DNA of 64,000 nt from Culex pipiens pallens (lineage: Eukaryota; Arthropoda; Insecta; Diptera; Culicidae). Positions 42,800-54,792 of this stretch are shown one piece after another. The notes beneath the pieces are model-generated. The model was not told where the DNA came from. It saw nothing but the letters and a program-made list of their open reading frames with translations, and ran no database searches. Position numbers and translations under genes: made by a program. Every line of letters starts with the position of its first letter. Position 1 is the stretch's first letter. The stretch is from positions 123,849,225 to 123,913,224 of the forward strand of contig NC_068937.1 in the NCBI RefSeq assembly GCF_016801865.2, read 5' to 3'.

Positions 42800-44289
42800 T
42801 TATTTTTCCATTCTCTCCCCCCCACCTGTTAAATACGACCTTCGTCGTCGTCGTCATCGTTGATTCCTGCTTGCTGCGCTTGAATGTGGCTGCAATCCCT
42901 TACCTTCATTCAGAGCACTGGTGGAATGCTTATGGGTGGTTGGAAGTGGAAATGCATATGGATGAGGTTCTGCCTGGATGAACAATACATTCACTGTTCG
43001 AATCCTTTGGAGAAACACCTGGGAGGGGAAAATGTACAGGTGGTACTGTTGCAGGGAGAGAAACTGAATTTATCATAGTTCATCTTTTTTAGCTTATGTT
43101 TTTTTGTTAACTTAAACTAACTTAAACCGTAATTTCATTTAAATCTTTATTTAGCTTTCTGTGTGGGTGTGTCGCTCAATTGAAGCTACCTACCCCGCAA
43201 GCAAAGCAAAGCTGCTGCTGCTGCAGAGTATGCAACTTGATGCGCCCCTCATTGTGGTCTAAATGCACTCACTGTGTGAACACACCCGGCAAGCTTCGGG
43301 AGACGACATGACGATGAGAACGGCTTACTTATACGGGCGGGGGTAGGATGGGTTTGGAATTACTGTCATTTGGAGCCGTTTTGCGAGACATTCAAGGGAT
43401 CCCGGGGACGTTGTTACTTGAGCGTTTGCGTTTGCGGTCCTGTGGGTGGAGCTTTGGTTCTATACTTGAAGTAATTATGTGCAATTTGGTGCAGTTGTGT
43501 TGCTTCTGCTGCTGCTGGGTGAGATTGAATTGAGTGCTAGAAATTGGCTTTATTATCATGAGGGTTTAGCTACTGGCTGGAAGCTGCTCATATGAGAGCT
43601 AGATTCGGATAGAGACGTTATACAATGTCATTATCCCTAATATATTTAGTTTTTAGAAAATAGTTTGATCAAAATAAACAAAACTTTTTATTAAAAACAA
43701 CGCAATGGCTATATCAATTCTCTCGATAACATATGGTTACGTAAACATCATTGAATATTTAAAAAAGATAACTAATCACTTACCACTTACCACTTAACAC
43801 TTACCACTAGTCTCAGTTGTTCACTACAAGCTCCAGGTCGAATGAAGTCGATATTTGGATGGAACACTTTTTTATTTAAGTTTGAAAATTGTGCTATTTT
43901 TTCACTAAAATGCCATTAACTCCCTTTAGATTCCAGCAATTGGGATGTTTCATCGAACTTCATTTTGTTTCAGTGTTTGAGCATCTGGAAGGTTGCATAA
44001 CGAATTTCGAAATACAAAAGGGTCCTAACGACCTATATAAATTTAGATGCACAACGGATAAAAACACACTTAAAACCCATTTCTGATAACTTTTTTTTTT
44101 ATTTTAATGCAAAAAAAAGTTGACAAGACAACATTTTTTCGATGGAAAGAGCTGTCAAGTAGAACCTTTTCTGTCAAGAAGGACCGCGAGGTTTTTTTTT
44201 GAAAATTGATTTAAAAATCCATTTTAGCCCCTTTGTGGGCCCCAAAGGGACATTTTATTCTGAAAAATAATGAATTTTACTTTAATTAC
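42800..44289. other. Single-copy DNA with minor repeats
   Basis: Includes a short (GTC)n at ~42845, a CTG/CAG cluster at ~43210-43225 and a tandem of ~10-base 'cacttaccac' units at 43777-43809. Small ORFs overlap in several frames. No gene is supported. Confidence 0.4.
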
Positions 44290-44620
44290 CCGAGTTATAA
44301 TTAAAATTGATTACGGTAGTCGAGCTTGTACCTGTGTCAAACGCGTTCAGACCTGAAATTCCTTTGGCCAGTTTTCGCACTTACATCAATTTTCAGGTTG
44401 TGTCAAGTTAGCACGACAAGATTGAAACTTCTTCCATATGAAGAGCGACAACAATGCACGGATTTTTTTTTGGTTTTTATTGAATATCTCAGGATTGAAA
44501 TCGAATTGTGTGGTTCTGTGAAAGTCAAAAGGTGATGCATTGTGAGCTGCACGGCAAATGGCGTTCATAACTCAATTTGACCCAAAATGCACGTACGACA
44601 AGTTAGCACGTCAGCGACGA
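44290..44620. mobile_element. Family D fragment (copy 2)
   Basis: Contains 'aaacgcgttcagacctgaaa', 'tgtcaagttagcacgac' and ends 'gcacgtacgacaagttagca', matching one half of 19328-19838. The outer left third is missing. Confidence 0.55.
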
Positions 44621-44901
44621 TTTTATTTTAATGCACGTCAGTGACGATATGACCGTATTACAAAATTTAAACCATTGGATATTCTAAACGTAAATTCTTG
44701 TTTAGCGGAAATTATGAAATCGCCTATTTGGTCTTATTGGTTACACGTTTAGATCAAGTTGAGTGGTATTTGAAAAAAGATAAAGAACACGCAATGTAAA
44801 CAATAAAAAAAACACGTTTTGTTTGGCTGGCAGTTTGTGCATTGTCCTTAAATTTGGTTGGATGCCGTATTCCCAGCTACCATTAAATATATATATATAT
44901 A

Positions 44902-45290
44902 CAGCAATTCCCCACGAAAACAGCATGGAAAAAAACAAAAATTTTCTGGGGGTTCCCTGGCCGAAATAATTAGACCCGTATTTTTTTGTTTGGCCTCTAG
45001 GGTAACCTACGCCTTGTTAGGGTGGTCTGAAAAATGGCCATTTTCGTCGATTTTCGCAAAAACCACTTTTTTCAAAACATCATATCTGCGCGTCATTTCA
45101 TCCGATTTTAGCTGTCTTAGACGCAAAAGAAAGGCAATAAGTTGGTCTTTCAAAGTAAAATAATATGAAGTTTCAAAAATCTAGCCTAACATATGCAAAG
45201 GGCGTATGAAACATTAAAATACCGTTTTGACGGTGTCTGGACCAAAGAGCCTATGTCTGGAAATATTTCCCGGACATTTTTACATAACAT
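44902..45290. mobile_element. Family V fragment (copy 2)
   Basis: It begins TA|CAGCAATTCCCCACGAAAAC exactly as 32807-33478, then jumps into the other arm of the family in reverse order. The far end is lost near 45290. It is a rearranged or internally deleted copy. ORFs inside (44858-45163) are not credible. Confidence 0.55.
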
Positions 45291-45511
45291 ACTAAAAATA
45301 TATAGCAGCCGTGCATTTACATGTAACAAAATGTCTTCTACCTATATTTTCTTTGGCAAGTTGTCGCATTTGCAAGATTTGACCATATACCTCGTTCTAT
45401 TTTTATCGCAACTGGCAAGTAATCAGAAATAACCTGAGTTTTGGATGGTAATTTATGGTAAATAATAAATTGCAAATAGTAATTTACAATCAATTGATAA
45501 TTAAAGTAATT

Positions 45512-46073
45512 GGGAGCGGCCGTGGCTGACTGGTTACGGTGTTCGCTTTGTAAGCGAATTGTCCTGGGTTCGATTCCCATCTGCTCCCAACGAGAAAGTA
45601 TTGGAATTATAAATCTTGAAACTCTGAACATGAACGAAAAATCAAACTCGCTCGAGTCGGGGTTCGATCCCCCGTCCTTTGGATTGGTAAGCAAAAATGC
45701 TAACCACTAGGCCATCACGGCTTGGTGAGCTATGACTGGAATTAGGAATACTGTTACTATCAACTATATACGCGCTGGGTCCTTGTCCACTTGGCAAGGG
45801 TTCGGAAGTTCTAAATAACGTTTGAACCCGATTGGTGCAAACGTTCTTCAGGGCGGGGCTTGTTGATAAAGCTGAAATACCTCGCGCTAGGCTAGCCAGC
45901 GTAGAAATGGGTCACCGAAGCTCGGCAGAGCTAACACCTTCCAAATGCCTATGCGAGTTATTTGCATGTATAGAGTGTAGATCTAAAAAAAAAAAAAATA
46001 CATGCAAACAACTCAATTTGTAAGAAGCGACCGCGTGGTCCCGTTTGGTTGGTTGCACACACACGCACACACA
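45512..46073 (+). mobile_element. tRNA-headed SINE with 21-22-base target-site duplications (copy B)
   Basis: Direct repeats (CAATTGATAATTAAAGTAAT...) lie at 45491-45511 and 46074-46095, one base different in length. The 562-base element starts with the same tRNA-Thr-like head as copy A (45513-45587), carries the oppositely oriented tRNA-like region (~45650-45725), and then has a body unrelated to copy A's and a (CA)n tail. The 118-codon minus ORF across it is an artefact of the tRNA-like arms. Confidence 0.85.
45513..45587 (+). other. tRNA-Thr(TGT)-like SINE head
   Basis: 75 nt with stem GGAGCGG/CTGCTCC, anticodon arm TTCGC-TTTGTAA-GCGAA and B box GGTTCGATTCC. It differs from the copy at 13333-13407 at only a few positions in the variable region. 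Confidence 0.65.
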
Positions 46074-46319
46074 CAATTGATAATTAAAAGTAATTCAGTC
46101 GTAACTATAGTATTTTTTGTTCATTCAAAATAATTAATAGAAGAGACTTCCATCAAAGTTGTTTTTTTCGATTCCTGCTCAGATTTGAGGAACACCCAAA
46201 AGTTCAGAGTCGAGAGAATAATGCTACCAACTCACACCATCATAACAAATTCGTTTATTGATACAATAAATCTCCAACAAGTGTCATACATCGACATCTG
46301 ATCACTCCTTAGTCACCAA

Positions 46320-46395
46320 GCTGTGGTGGCCGAGGCAGTTAAGACTTGGGTTATTCTGTCATAGGTCTCTGATTCAATTCCCGTAGTCGACACTT
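46320..46395 (+). other. tRNA-Leu/Ser-like Pol III promoter region
   Basis: An A-box-like TGGCCGAGGCAGTTAAGAC and a B-box-like GATTCAATTCC lie 35 bases apart, followed within ~20 bases by T-runs. The acceptor arms do not pair well, so this is likely a decayed SINE head. Downstream to 46540 is a 'gtgttctcagc' duplicated stretch. Confidence 0.4.
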
Positions 46396-46547
46396 TTGGT
46401 TTTTTTTGCAAATGAACGTCGAGGGAATAATTTTCTCGCCCATCTCGTGCTGTGTTCTCAGCAGCACCCAGTGTTCTCAGCGGTGCCCAGTTTTGGGTGA
46501 CTGAGCGACTCTCACTCCGACTCCAATTCAATCACTGATTCCAATTA

Positions 46548-47286
46548 GGGGGAGAGGAAGTAATATGCACCCCCTAAGGGAAAACTGTGATTTCTCTACC
46601 ATAACATCAATTATGTGGAAGAATTTTGTTAGATGTTCGAAAACAACTGTTATTATTCGTCACCCATGAGTAAAAAGTCTTGAAAAACCCTCAAAATTGT
46701 TTAAAAATGCATATTTTTAAAAATATGTTTGAATCATTCCAAGCAATCATGCGAGGCAATATGCACTACAGCATTGGGGCAAAATTCACTACAGCAACGG
46801 GGCAAAATGCACCACAACAATGGGGCAAAGTGTACCGGGTAAACGCAGTTTTCACCAGTCACCACTAGATGACACCGCTGTTTTTACAAAGGAGCATCAC
46901 AGCCGTGCATTTTGCCCCGATCACGCTTTTTGCAGAAAATTTAATTAAAAATATTTTTTTTATGTTTTTGGACTCATCCATCTAATGAATAATGAAGATT
47001 TTGGTAAAAACTACATAAATAAACACTTACAATATCAATAAATGCTTTTTATATTGTCCAAAAACATATTGGAAGTTCAATAAAAATTAGATCAAAACAC
47101 AACATTTTAAAGTTTTGCAAATAACTTTGGCTGTTTTTATCCTACCATGCTCAAACTTTTCCAGCGTAGTTTTACAATATTAAGCTTCCAATTTCTATGA
47201 TTTTTTCCCCGGAAAATTCTTCCCAATATCGAGAAATGCTGTGGGTGCATTTTGCCCCTGGGGTGCATATTACCCTCCCTCTCCCC
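46548..47286. mobile_element. TA-flanked MITE with GGGGAGAGG ends
   Basis: Left end GGGGGAGAGGAAGTAATATG, right end complement (CATATTACCCTCCCTCTCCCC), with TA at 46546-46547 and 47287-47288. The interior has repeated 'ggggcaaaatgcac' blocks in both orientations (46775-46830, 46905, 47235-47265). Non-coding, ~740 bases. Confidence 0.65.
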
Positions 47287-47337
47287 TACGCCTAGATTTC
47301 TCAAAATTTTCTGACAAAGCAGCTTTGGTAATAGGTC

Positions 47338-47752
47338 GTCGTTGTCGTGCTAAATTGTCGCACTTGCATTTCGGGCCAAATTGAGTTAGGCTCGCCATTT
47401 TGTGTAACTCAAAATGCCTCACTTTTTGACCTTCACAGATCCCCAAAATTAGATTTCGATCCTGAGATGTGCTATTCAGTATTCAAAAAGTTTCAATCTT
47501 GTCGTCCAATTATACACACCCTGAAAATTGCTGTAAGTGCGACAACGCAGTTAACACACGTACAAGCCCGACTACCGTGAACATTTTATTAATAACTCGG
47601 GATTTCGGCAACTATATTCAACTAAACTTTGGTCAACCAAACAAAACTTGTTTGTTATTGTTTACATGGCGTACAATTTGTTTATTCAAGTTCAAACATT
47701 AAACCGCCTTTTTCTCTGAATGTTGTAATGGCGGGTGCAACAAGATAGCACG
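47338..47752 (+). mobile_element. Family D (copy 3)
   Basis: Starts 'cgttgtcgtgctaaattgtc' and ends 'caacaagatagcacgaca'. About 100 bases shorter than copy 1 through internal loss around the 'caatcttgtcgt' block. Confidence 0.6.
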
Positions 47753-47865
47753 ACAGCGTGAGGTATTGGATTGAACATATTTGCTTAATATACGTTACTC
47801 TTATAATTTCATAATAGAAAACCACTTGTTGGTTTTAGCAGTGTAACAGTTTCAAAATTTATATT

Positions 47866-48035
47866 AGTTCAGGTGGTCTGTCATTTACTGTTTGGACGCT
47901 GACAAACCACACCAATAAATTCAATTCAAAATTCGGCTGGAGGAAAATATGATTGACCTGTATTAGTTTGTGTGGTCTACCATTTACTGGACTGGACTTT
48001 GACAATCCAAACCAATTAATTTATATTCAACGTTT
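47866..48035. repeat. Tandem pair of small hairpins
   Basis: Two ~70-base units (47866-47930 and 47964-48035) share 'tggtct.ccatttactg' and 'accaat.aatt.a.attcaa'. Each folds on itself through GTGTGGT/ACCACAC-type arms. Confidence 0.5.
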
Positions 48036-48237
48036 AACTCAGACTTGCAGCTTTTTGTTTGACATTTGCGATGAAGTCATTTCCCGTTACTAAACTCGTT
48101 CCAAAAACTTATCTCGGTTCTAGTCGCTGGTCGGGAGATATTAGTCGGAGTTTAGGTGTAAAAAGAGATTAGTACTGCAACCAAGGTAATGCTGTTAAGC
48201 GATCAATTTGATTTAATTTCTTAATTGATTTCTTTCG

Positions 48238-48333
48238 ATCTGTGAAAGTCAAAAGGTGAGGCATTGAGCTGCATAAAATAGTGTTCTTGACCCAAAATCG
48301 ACATGTAACATGATAGCACGACAACGACAATGT
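48238..48333 (-). mobile_element. Family D fragment (copy 4)
   Basis: Only one end: 'gtgaaagtcaaaaggtgagg' to 'gatagcacgacaacgac'. It is truncated on the other side. Confidence 0.5.
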
Positions 48334-49963
48334 GTTAATCATGGATGTAAAAGGTATACATAATCTTTTCAATTATTTTAGAGACTTTTTGTAAAGAATT
48401 CGACTGACAAATTGTGTAATCTTGAAACATAAAAAGTATTCTAATTATCCACAAAGCCATGACCGTCAACCTCAACTGGACCCCGTCAAACCTGTCAATC
48501 GCATGCACCGTACACTACTTGTAGAAACCCCTCGATCAATCAAGCCACGTGCTCGCTGCGCCGCCAGCGCCAGCTTTTTGACGGCCATCGACGTCCATCG
48601 GATTTGGACGACGGTTTCCTTGGCGGTCCAAGGTCAACCCCCTGGCGGGTCATAAATAGTTTGCCGTCAAAAAGGGGATGGTAATTAAGGGGGTGCGACC
48701 CCCCTTCCCAGAGTAATTCGTCTTTTTGCGCTGGTTACGACCAAATAATGGTCACTTTACACGCTTAATTTGATTTGTTTGCGGGGAAGGGTTCGAATGT
48801 ACTTTGCACACATCTTGATTTTACGACCCCAAAGCCGTGTGGTGTTTCATGGGAGCTTGGGTGAGAGCAATTATTTTCGTATAGGCGGACACTTGATTAT
48901 CGCAATAAGAGCGGGGGTATTCGCAAAAGGGCGTAACATCTGTGCTATGGAATCAGCGAATTGCCAAATTGCGTGTAAGTTTAGCTACGTTGACTTTTAT
49001 TTTCGAGAGAGTGAAACAGAAAAGTGAGCAAAATGTGCGAATTATGGTGGGGATTCGCGGGAAACACGGCTTTGGTGCTAATTCATGGCGACACGCACAA
49101 CTTGGGACCCGTGCCCGGCCATAGGCAAAGAGGTTAAGGAGAATGAGCTGCTTCAAGGTGCTGGGAATGCTTCAGTCGCGGAATTTCGGTCAGTGGCATA
49201 CGCATAATGAGCAGTTTGGAACAGTGCCGGAAGTGGTATGGTTGTGAATTATGCCCGGAAGTGTGGGAAAGAGTGTTAATTTTGATTTTTATTTATTGTT
49301 CACTGATTGTTATCTCTTATTTTTGGTATTTTTAAAATTGTGGAATGACCTAATAATGATTAGGTCAGGACCAAAGTTCACTCCCCTATTCGACGATCAA
49401 ACAAATCCGACAGCTGGGATCGATTCTGGTAAACCGAGGTGAGAGACAACCCCATATTATGAGATTACCAATTTTTTTTGTGATTATGAGCAAACTTTAA
49501 TAAAGTGCTCGTATCGTTTGGGAGTGTTGCAAGATCTTTAATTTATTTCCCAATTCAAAAACATTACCCTTCAAGAATCATATTAAGATAATTCAGAAAA
49601 TACCTGGAAATAAACGTAATGTTAAAGTAGACTAAAACAAAGGCTTGATGAACTATTTGTTGAGTAAGCAACTATTTTTTCAGTCAGAAAAATAATTTGG
49701 ATGCAAAATTGTCTTTGCTTATTTTTTACTATATTATCCGACAGTCTTGGTCTAATAGTTTAATGCTGGGTTTTGATCTGGACAAAGCGGGGACATGTCG
49801 GTTTGTTTGTGTTTAAATCAACAAAATCTGCTTTTTTGCACATTATGTTTACGTACAAAATAATTCAGTTGCGCTATAATGTGAATCATCAATGTAGTTT
49901 TATTGACATTCTTTTGAATTTACACGGTGCATATTTAAGTATAATAATTATATTAGTTTTGCC
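48334..49963. other. Single-copy region with one possible exon (49369-49438)
   Basis: GC-rich around 48.45-48.66 kb. 49369-49438 is bordered by cag and GAG|GTGAGA on plus and is open in all plus frames. The minus strand also has a pyrimidine-rich acceptor at its right edge (ctctcacctcggtttaccag), so strand and frame are undecided. No protein is recognised. Confidence 0.3.
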
Positions 49964-50500
49964 TACCTCACTGAGGAAAGTGTATGAAATTGCTCTGAAA
50001 ATTAATTACCCTACGCACGTGTTTCTGTGTGTGTGCGTTTTTGTGGGATTGAAAGCAATGATTTTACACAATTATCTTAGCACTGCAGTGCCATTTTTAA
50101 CTGTTTTGGTCTCATTCGATCAGTTTGGAGTCCCATAAATCCCTATTGGAAATTATAAAGTTTATTTGAGTGCTTTAAAACAAAGTCTGAAAAATTATAA
50201 TAACTAAGAAGATTGTTGAACAACTTGAAGGTTTACAATTTTGGTTTTCAGGCTCATCGGAGAGAAGTTTCAAATATCAATCCAAAAAAATACCTGTAAC
50301 AGACTAACCCAATGACTTTACAGCATGGTGACCAAATAGTAGTCAGAAGTCGTTGTATGACACTTGTAGAAGATTTGTTGTTTCAATTAACGAATGAACA
50401 CATTTGTTTTGATGGACAATTCTTTCGACTCTGAATTGTGGGTGTATAAATGTGAGGAAGGCACCAACCACCTAAAAGTGGATTAAATAACGTTTTTGCA
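49964..50500 (-). mobile_element. Family T (copy 6)
   Basis: Right end 'gaggaaggcaccaaccacct' at ~50454-50473 followed by 'ggattaaataacg'; left end 'gcctacctcactgaggaaag'. Internally degraded compared with 3852-4575. Confidence 0.55.
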
Positions 50501-50937
50501 ATTAACCTCTTCTGTTTGATTTTACCTTTTTTGCGTCAAATCGATCAGAATTGCATTTTGAAACGCAAAGTTAAAAACCAATTTCCATATCAATTGTAAC
50601 AAACGTTCCTATTTGCTATTTTTATAATAGCACAGCCACTGCCATGTCAATTTATGGTGAATGCTAATCACGCATGATGTTGACACAAACGTGGGCTGTG
50701 TAAATGGTGATCTGGTTACGGGAAGTTGTCAATGGTGCTCTTTTGTTTGATTTATGCAATATTAGTCTTAAAATGTAACAAAAGCTAGAAACTTTTTAAT
50801 TTTTTTTAACAAAATAAATATTTTGGAAATTAATTGATCATTAGACATCGGCAAAACACTTCCTCAATGTCTAGCTTATTTGTAACCAGTACCTATTTGA
50901 TTTAATCATTGTATAAAATATCAACGCTCATCTGATT

Positions 50938-51013
50938 CTAATCAGAAACTTCCTCCATCGCCTGCAAATTTCGCCCAATCAAGATCTGCCCAAGGGGTAC
51001 CATTGCTGGAAAG
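50938..51013. other. Splice-bordered GC-rich segment, strand undecided
   Basis: On plus, 50946-51013 has an acceptor (ctgattctaatcag) and donor GAAAG|GTACGT and all three frames are open. On minus, an acceptor (acgtacctttccag) at 51006 opens frames that stop at TAG (50938-50940) or at TGA four bases before it. One minus frame continues the phase of the candidate exon at 56172-56237. It may be an exon on either strand. Confidence 0.3.
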
Positions 51014-53474
51014 GTACGTGTTCATTTACCTCCCCAGAATTAATCATCAAATTATTCCCATTTCTAGCTCGTTCCCCAGCCGAAAACGAACAACAACTGC
51101 TGCAATATTCATTTTCATAAACTGAATTACCGATGTTAAACAAGCACTTTGTTCGTTGTCATTTTCAGCAAGCGTTCAACGCGAGCCATTTTCTTTCTTT
51201 TCAGCCCAAAGAGACACGTTTTGGTACTTTTCGAGAAGAGTCCTCGTTTTGCACCCAAACCCCACTTTCGATTGCCTTTGGGGAAAATCCATCCCCCGCT
51301 CCCCACCCAACTTCTCATCGCTTTCCTTTCAAGTCCCGTTTTCCACGGGGACAAACTTTTTCTTTCTTGCCAAACCTGCTGCTACCTTTCATCATTTGCT
51401 TCGAGAAAAGAAAAAGAGAAAGCACCAGACCAAAAGTACAAATTGTTATCATTCGGCTGAAATCACATTAGCATCCACTTGAATGGTTTCTTTGTGAGCT
51501 TTGAGGCTGAACCATCCACCACCCACCACCCATAAGGAACGGTAAAATATTTGCTGTACTGTAGCAAGCCAAGGGATCAGTGGTTTACAAGTTGATTTTT
51601 TTACTTTTTCATCAATAATGCATGTTGAAGTACAATAAATCCTACATATCTAAAAATAAGGCAATTTATATTTGCCCCGAACTCTCTTAAATTAAAAAAA
51701 GTCCCTTTACACCAAATTTCTATATCGTCACGATTTAGAGCTAAGAATCACTGAAAAAAAAATTAAAGGGTCGTACCGCCCCTCCGTCAAGAAATATCGA
51801 AAAAAGACCTCGGATTCGTTACCAGGGAACCAAATACCCCTTAGATCATTTTTTTGCGGAAATCAATCCCCTTCGGCATATTGAATCGTGCCTTTGCCGT
51901 ATGGGCCACCATGGTTCGGTGACAAAATGGCGGTCATTTGTCCATATAAGCCACTCAATAGGATGAACTGTTCCAATGAACGAATGAACACGCGAGAGGA
52001 CTATACTCTCGCAAAATAGCACTTTCCTCACGTTTCTTTTCGTGAGGACTATCCCCTCGTTCTTTAACTTTGGGTGTAGCTTGCCTCGTGTAAGCTCATG
52101 TTGTTTGGTTTATAACAATGCAAAGTAATAGGCTTATTTTTTATTTAAGTATTATTCAGTATTTTTCTAAAATATGATGTATTATGATAAAAAAAACACT
52201 ACGGAATGAAGCCTACATGACCCTTTTTGCTATAAAAATCCTTTTCGTTTTGATTTGAATGACTTGGGAATCACCGAAAGCCGAACATGGTAGTAAGCGA
52301 TCGAGCCGATGGCATTTCTATTTTAAAAATTGGAATAATTTGGTCCTTCGGGGAACGATTCCACACCCAACAAGGCGGCAGAGAAACGTGTCCTGGCAAA
52401 AAATCCACACCTCCATGCAGTTGTTGATTCATAACGAGGGGAAAAAAAGGAAAGAGACAGTGATGACAGACGAGCAGATATTAATAGAATTTGCTCGATT
52501 TCAATGGCAACCAATCATCGTTCTTTGGGATCACACATGGAGCTAACGATGGTTGATTGAGGCTTTAATACTGAATTAAAGTCGTTTCATGGCGTAACTT
52601 GATGCAAGCTGTTTCGTCCATTAGCTGGAAGAAATCATTTCCCATCGAGTTTGCCGAAAGCAGATTACTTATCTTGAAATGAAAACTTATAACCTTGGAA
52701 TGTTTGATTTTAATGTAATATCTTAAAACAAAAATACTTACAACTTGAACGCCTTTTATGCTACCTTTTAAGATATACACCAAAAGACCAATTTCAACAC
52801 CTTAATTTCCATTTCGCTACGTAACTTCCTCAATTAAAGCCAAACCGGCACCCACATTTGCGGACCTTCAGGCGAAACCTTATCGCTCTTTCGCCCCTAC
52901 ATTTATGCTGCCGCGGCGGCGTGTTGCAGCAAGGGTTTTCTTTTGTTTTTGCGCAGGAATGTAGGCAATTATGAGTGCCGAAGGTGGCAGAACAACAACA
53001 ACAACAACATGACTTGCTGTTTGGACTAGGCGGGACTAAGAAAGGGCTGGAAAAGGTGAACAAATCGAACCTGGGTGAGTGGGGTGAGTTTTAAGTGAAA
53101 TTCGTCGTACGTCAATATATGCGAATATTGTTTCTGTGAGGTGTTTTTAGCATGCGACCTGTTTTAAGTGAGTGTGTGTGTGTTTTCTTACTGGAGGCGT
53201 CTTATGGAACATAAAAAGCCTTTCCCTCTCATTGTAGCGGATGACTTTTGTTGTTGATTGGTTTTGATTGTTGCAGATTTTATTGTATTCTGATGATTGG
53301 GGAAGAGCACACAGTCTCTGGCATAACATTTTTCTAAATTGTCTATTTTTGAAGGTTCGGTTCCTATGTTAAACAAGTTTTTAAAAAATGCATTTTTGTG
53401 TTCGCCACCAAATCAAAATTGTCAAGGCAATTCGATACTTGAATTGCTTAATCAACAAAAAAAAACACAATTCT
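51014..53474. other. Mixed region, no confident gene
   Basis: 51133-51482 has three overlapping plus ORFs of 103-112 codons because the stretch is pyrimidine-rich and stop-poor. 51650-51800 carries a piece of family G ('gtcgtaccgcccctccgtc'). About 51868-51990 repeats the SINE-like leader of 41287 on the minus strand, next to an inverted 'gcgagaggactatactctcg' stretch. 52.1-53.4 kb is single copy with small ORFs. Confidence 0.4.
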
Positions 53475-53560
53475 TGAGTTTTTTTTATTAGGTCCTATAA
53501 ACATATGAAAGACAATAGTTTATTGGTCCTTTTCAAAAAAAACTCTGGAATTTTAGTTGA
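53475..53560. repeat. Small hairpin repeat 'ggtcctataaacatatgaaa'
   Basis: Imperfect palindrome of ~75 bases bounded by AGTTTTTTT and AAAAAAACTCT. Relatives lie at ~29255-29325, ~54750-54795 and 57985-58190, so it is a dispersed family. Confidence 0.5.
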
Positions 53561-54087
53561 ATTTAGGCTTCAGGCGATGCATTGGATCATTCATTACCAT
53601 ATGAAGCTAACATTTTGGTTTTTCCCAGCCTGATGGCAAGATAGTCAAATTGTATGTATGGGCCGCGATACTTACATTGGTTGGACCGTGGACCCCGCTA
53701 ATAGATGTCAGCCATTTTTTCGGATATGGCCAGTATAGTAGAGTTCATTATTGAATCTAGAACTAAAATAAAAAATTATAAAATATCAAATTCAGGCATG
53801 TTTGAGAATGCTTGGTTTTCTTCAAATTTCTATTCAAAGGAGTTATTTTTTATTTAGTTCCTGATCTGAATACACGCAATGTTGGAGAAATTATTGAAAG
53901 ACATATAAGAGAGAGGGCAGAAGGAGAGTAAAATTTCATTTTCAACCCTCAATAAAGAATATTATTGTTCTGAAAAAAAAAGTTTATTAATTGTTTTCCT
54001 TGTCTACAAGTTTAAAGAATGTATAGTTTATTACATCAAGCTTTTTTTTTAATATTTTTCGATCTTGCCAATAAATGTATTTCTATA

Positions 54088-54228
54088 GGGACCATCCATA
54101 AACCACGTGGACACTTTTTTGGGAATCTCAACACCCCCCCCCCCCCCTCGTGGACAATTGTCCATACAAAAAAAACTTTTTTGTATGGATCGTGGACAAC
54201 CGCCGTACCCCCCACCCCCCCTCAATAT
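54088..54228. mobile_element. GGGACCATCC MITE, 3'-truncated copy
   Basis: Starts GGGACCATCCATAAACCACG and shares the poly-C tract and 'tcgtggacaattgtccatac' hairpin with 57544-57704, but lacks the right terminal repeat. The short ORFs reading through it are shadows. Confidence 0.65.
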
Positions 54229-54792
54229 CCAATTTATCATCATACTGAATATTAAAAAAAAAACATGTGAGAAGATAGAAAATGCAAAAATCGCACATGA
54301 AACTCATATTTAAATTTAAATTTTAAATATTTAAATATATGAAACATTGAAAAAATAAGGCTTATGTTTAACAAAATATCCAATTAATAAAATAATAAGA
54401 AAATAGTAAATGTTTAATGATCAGCATTGAATTCCAAAATATTTAAAAGGCAAAATTCTGTCAAAATTTGAATACGTTTGTAGAATATAATGATTCAACA
54501 ATTTTAATCTATCAGAATTTGACTGGGTTTAAAACAAGTTCGGTTTAATTAAAAGGAAAAAAGCATATTTTTTTAAAATGATGAATTTTTCATTAGAGTG
54601 AGTATACGAATTTTTTTCAAGATTTTCATTTGCTTGATAAAATAAAAGAAAAAAGAATTTATTTTTGTTCAACATAAATTTCATAGTTATCAGTCTTCTC
54701 AGCACTGCCTGGACTTATTTAAACCAAACCAGTTTCATTTCTAATGTTTTTTTATTTATTTGGTCCTATACACATATGAAACACAACAGCTT

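Noticed and set aside
43273..43309. Minus ATG exon with a CRVC motif before a GTGAGT donor, resembling a ZAD zinc-finger start
   Set aside because: Only 12 codons, and the next acceptor leads to a stop after 10 more. No other zinc ligand is found.
45338..45694. 118-codon minus ORF, and 13227-13457 plus
   Set aside because: Both read through the tRNA-like arms of the SINE copies. GIEPRT-like strings are a known artefact of translating tRNA B boxes.
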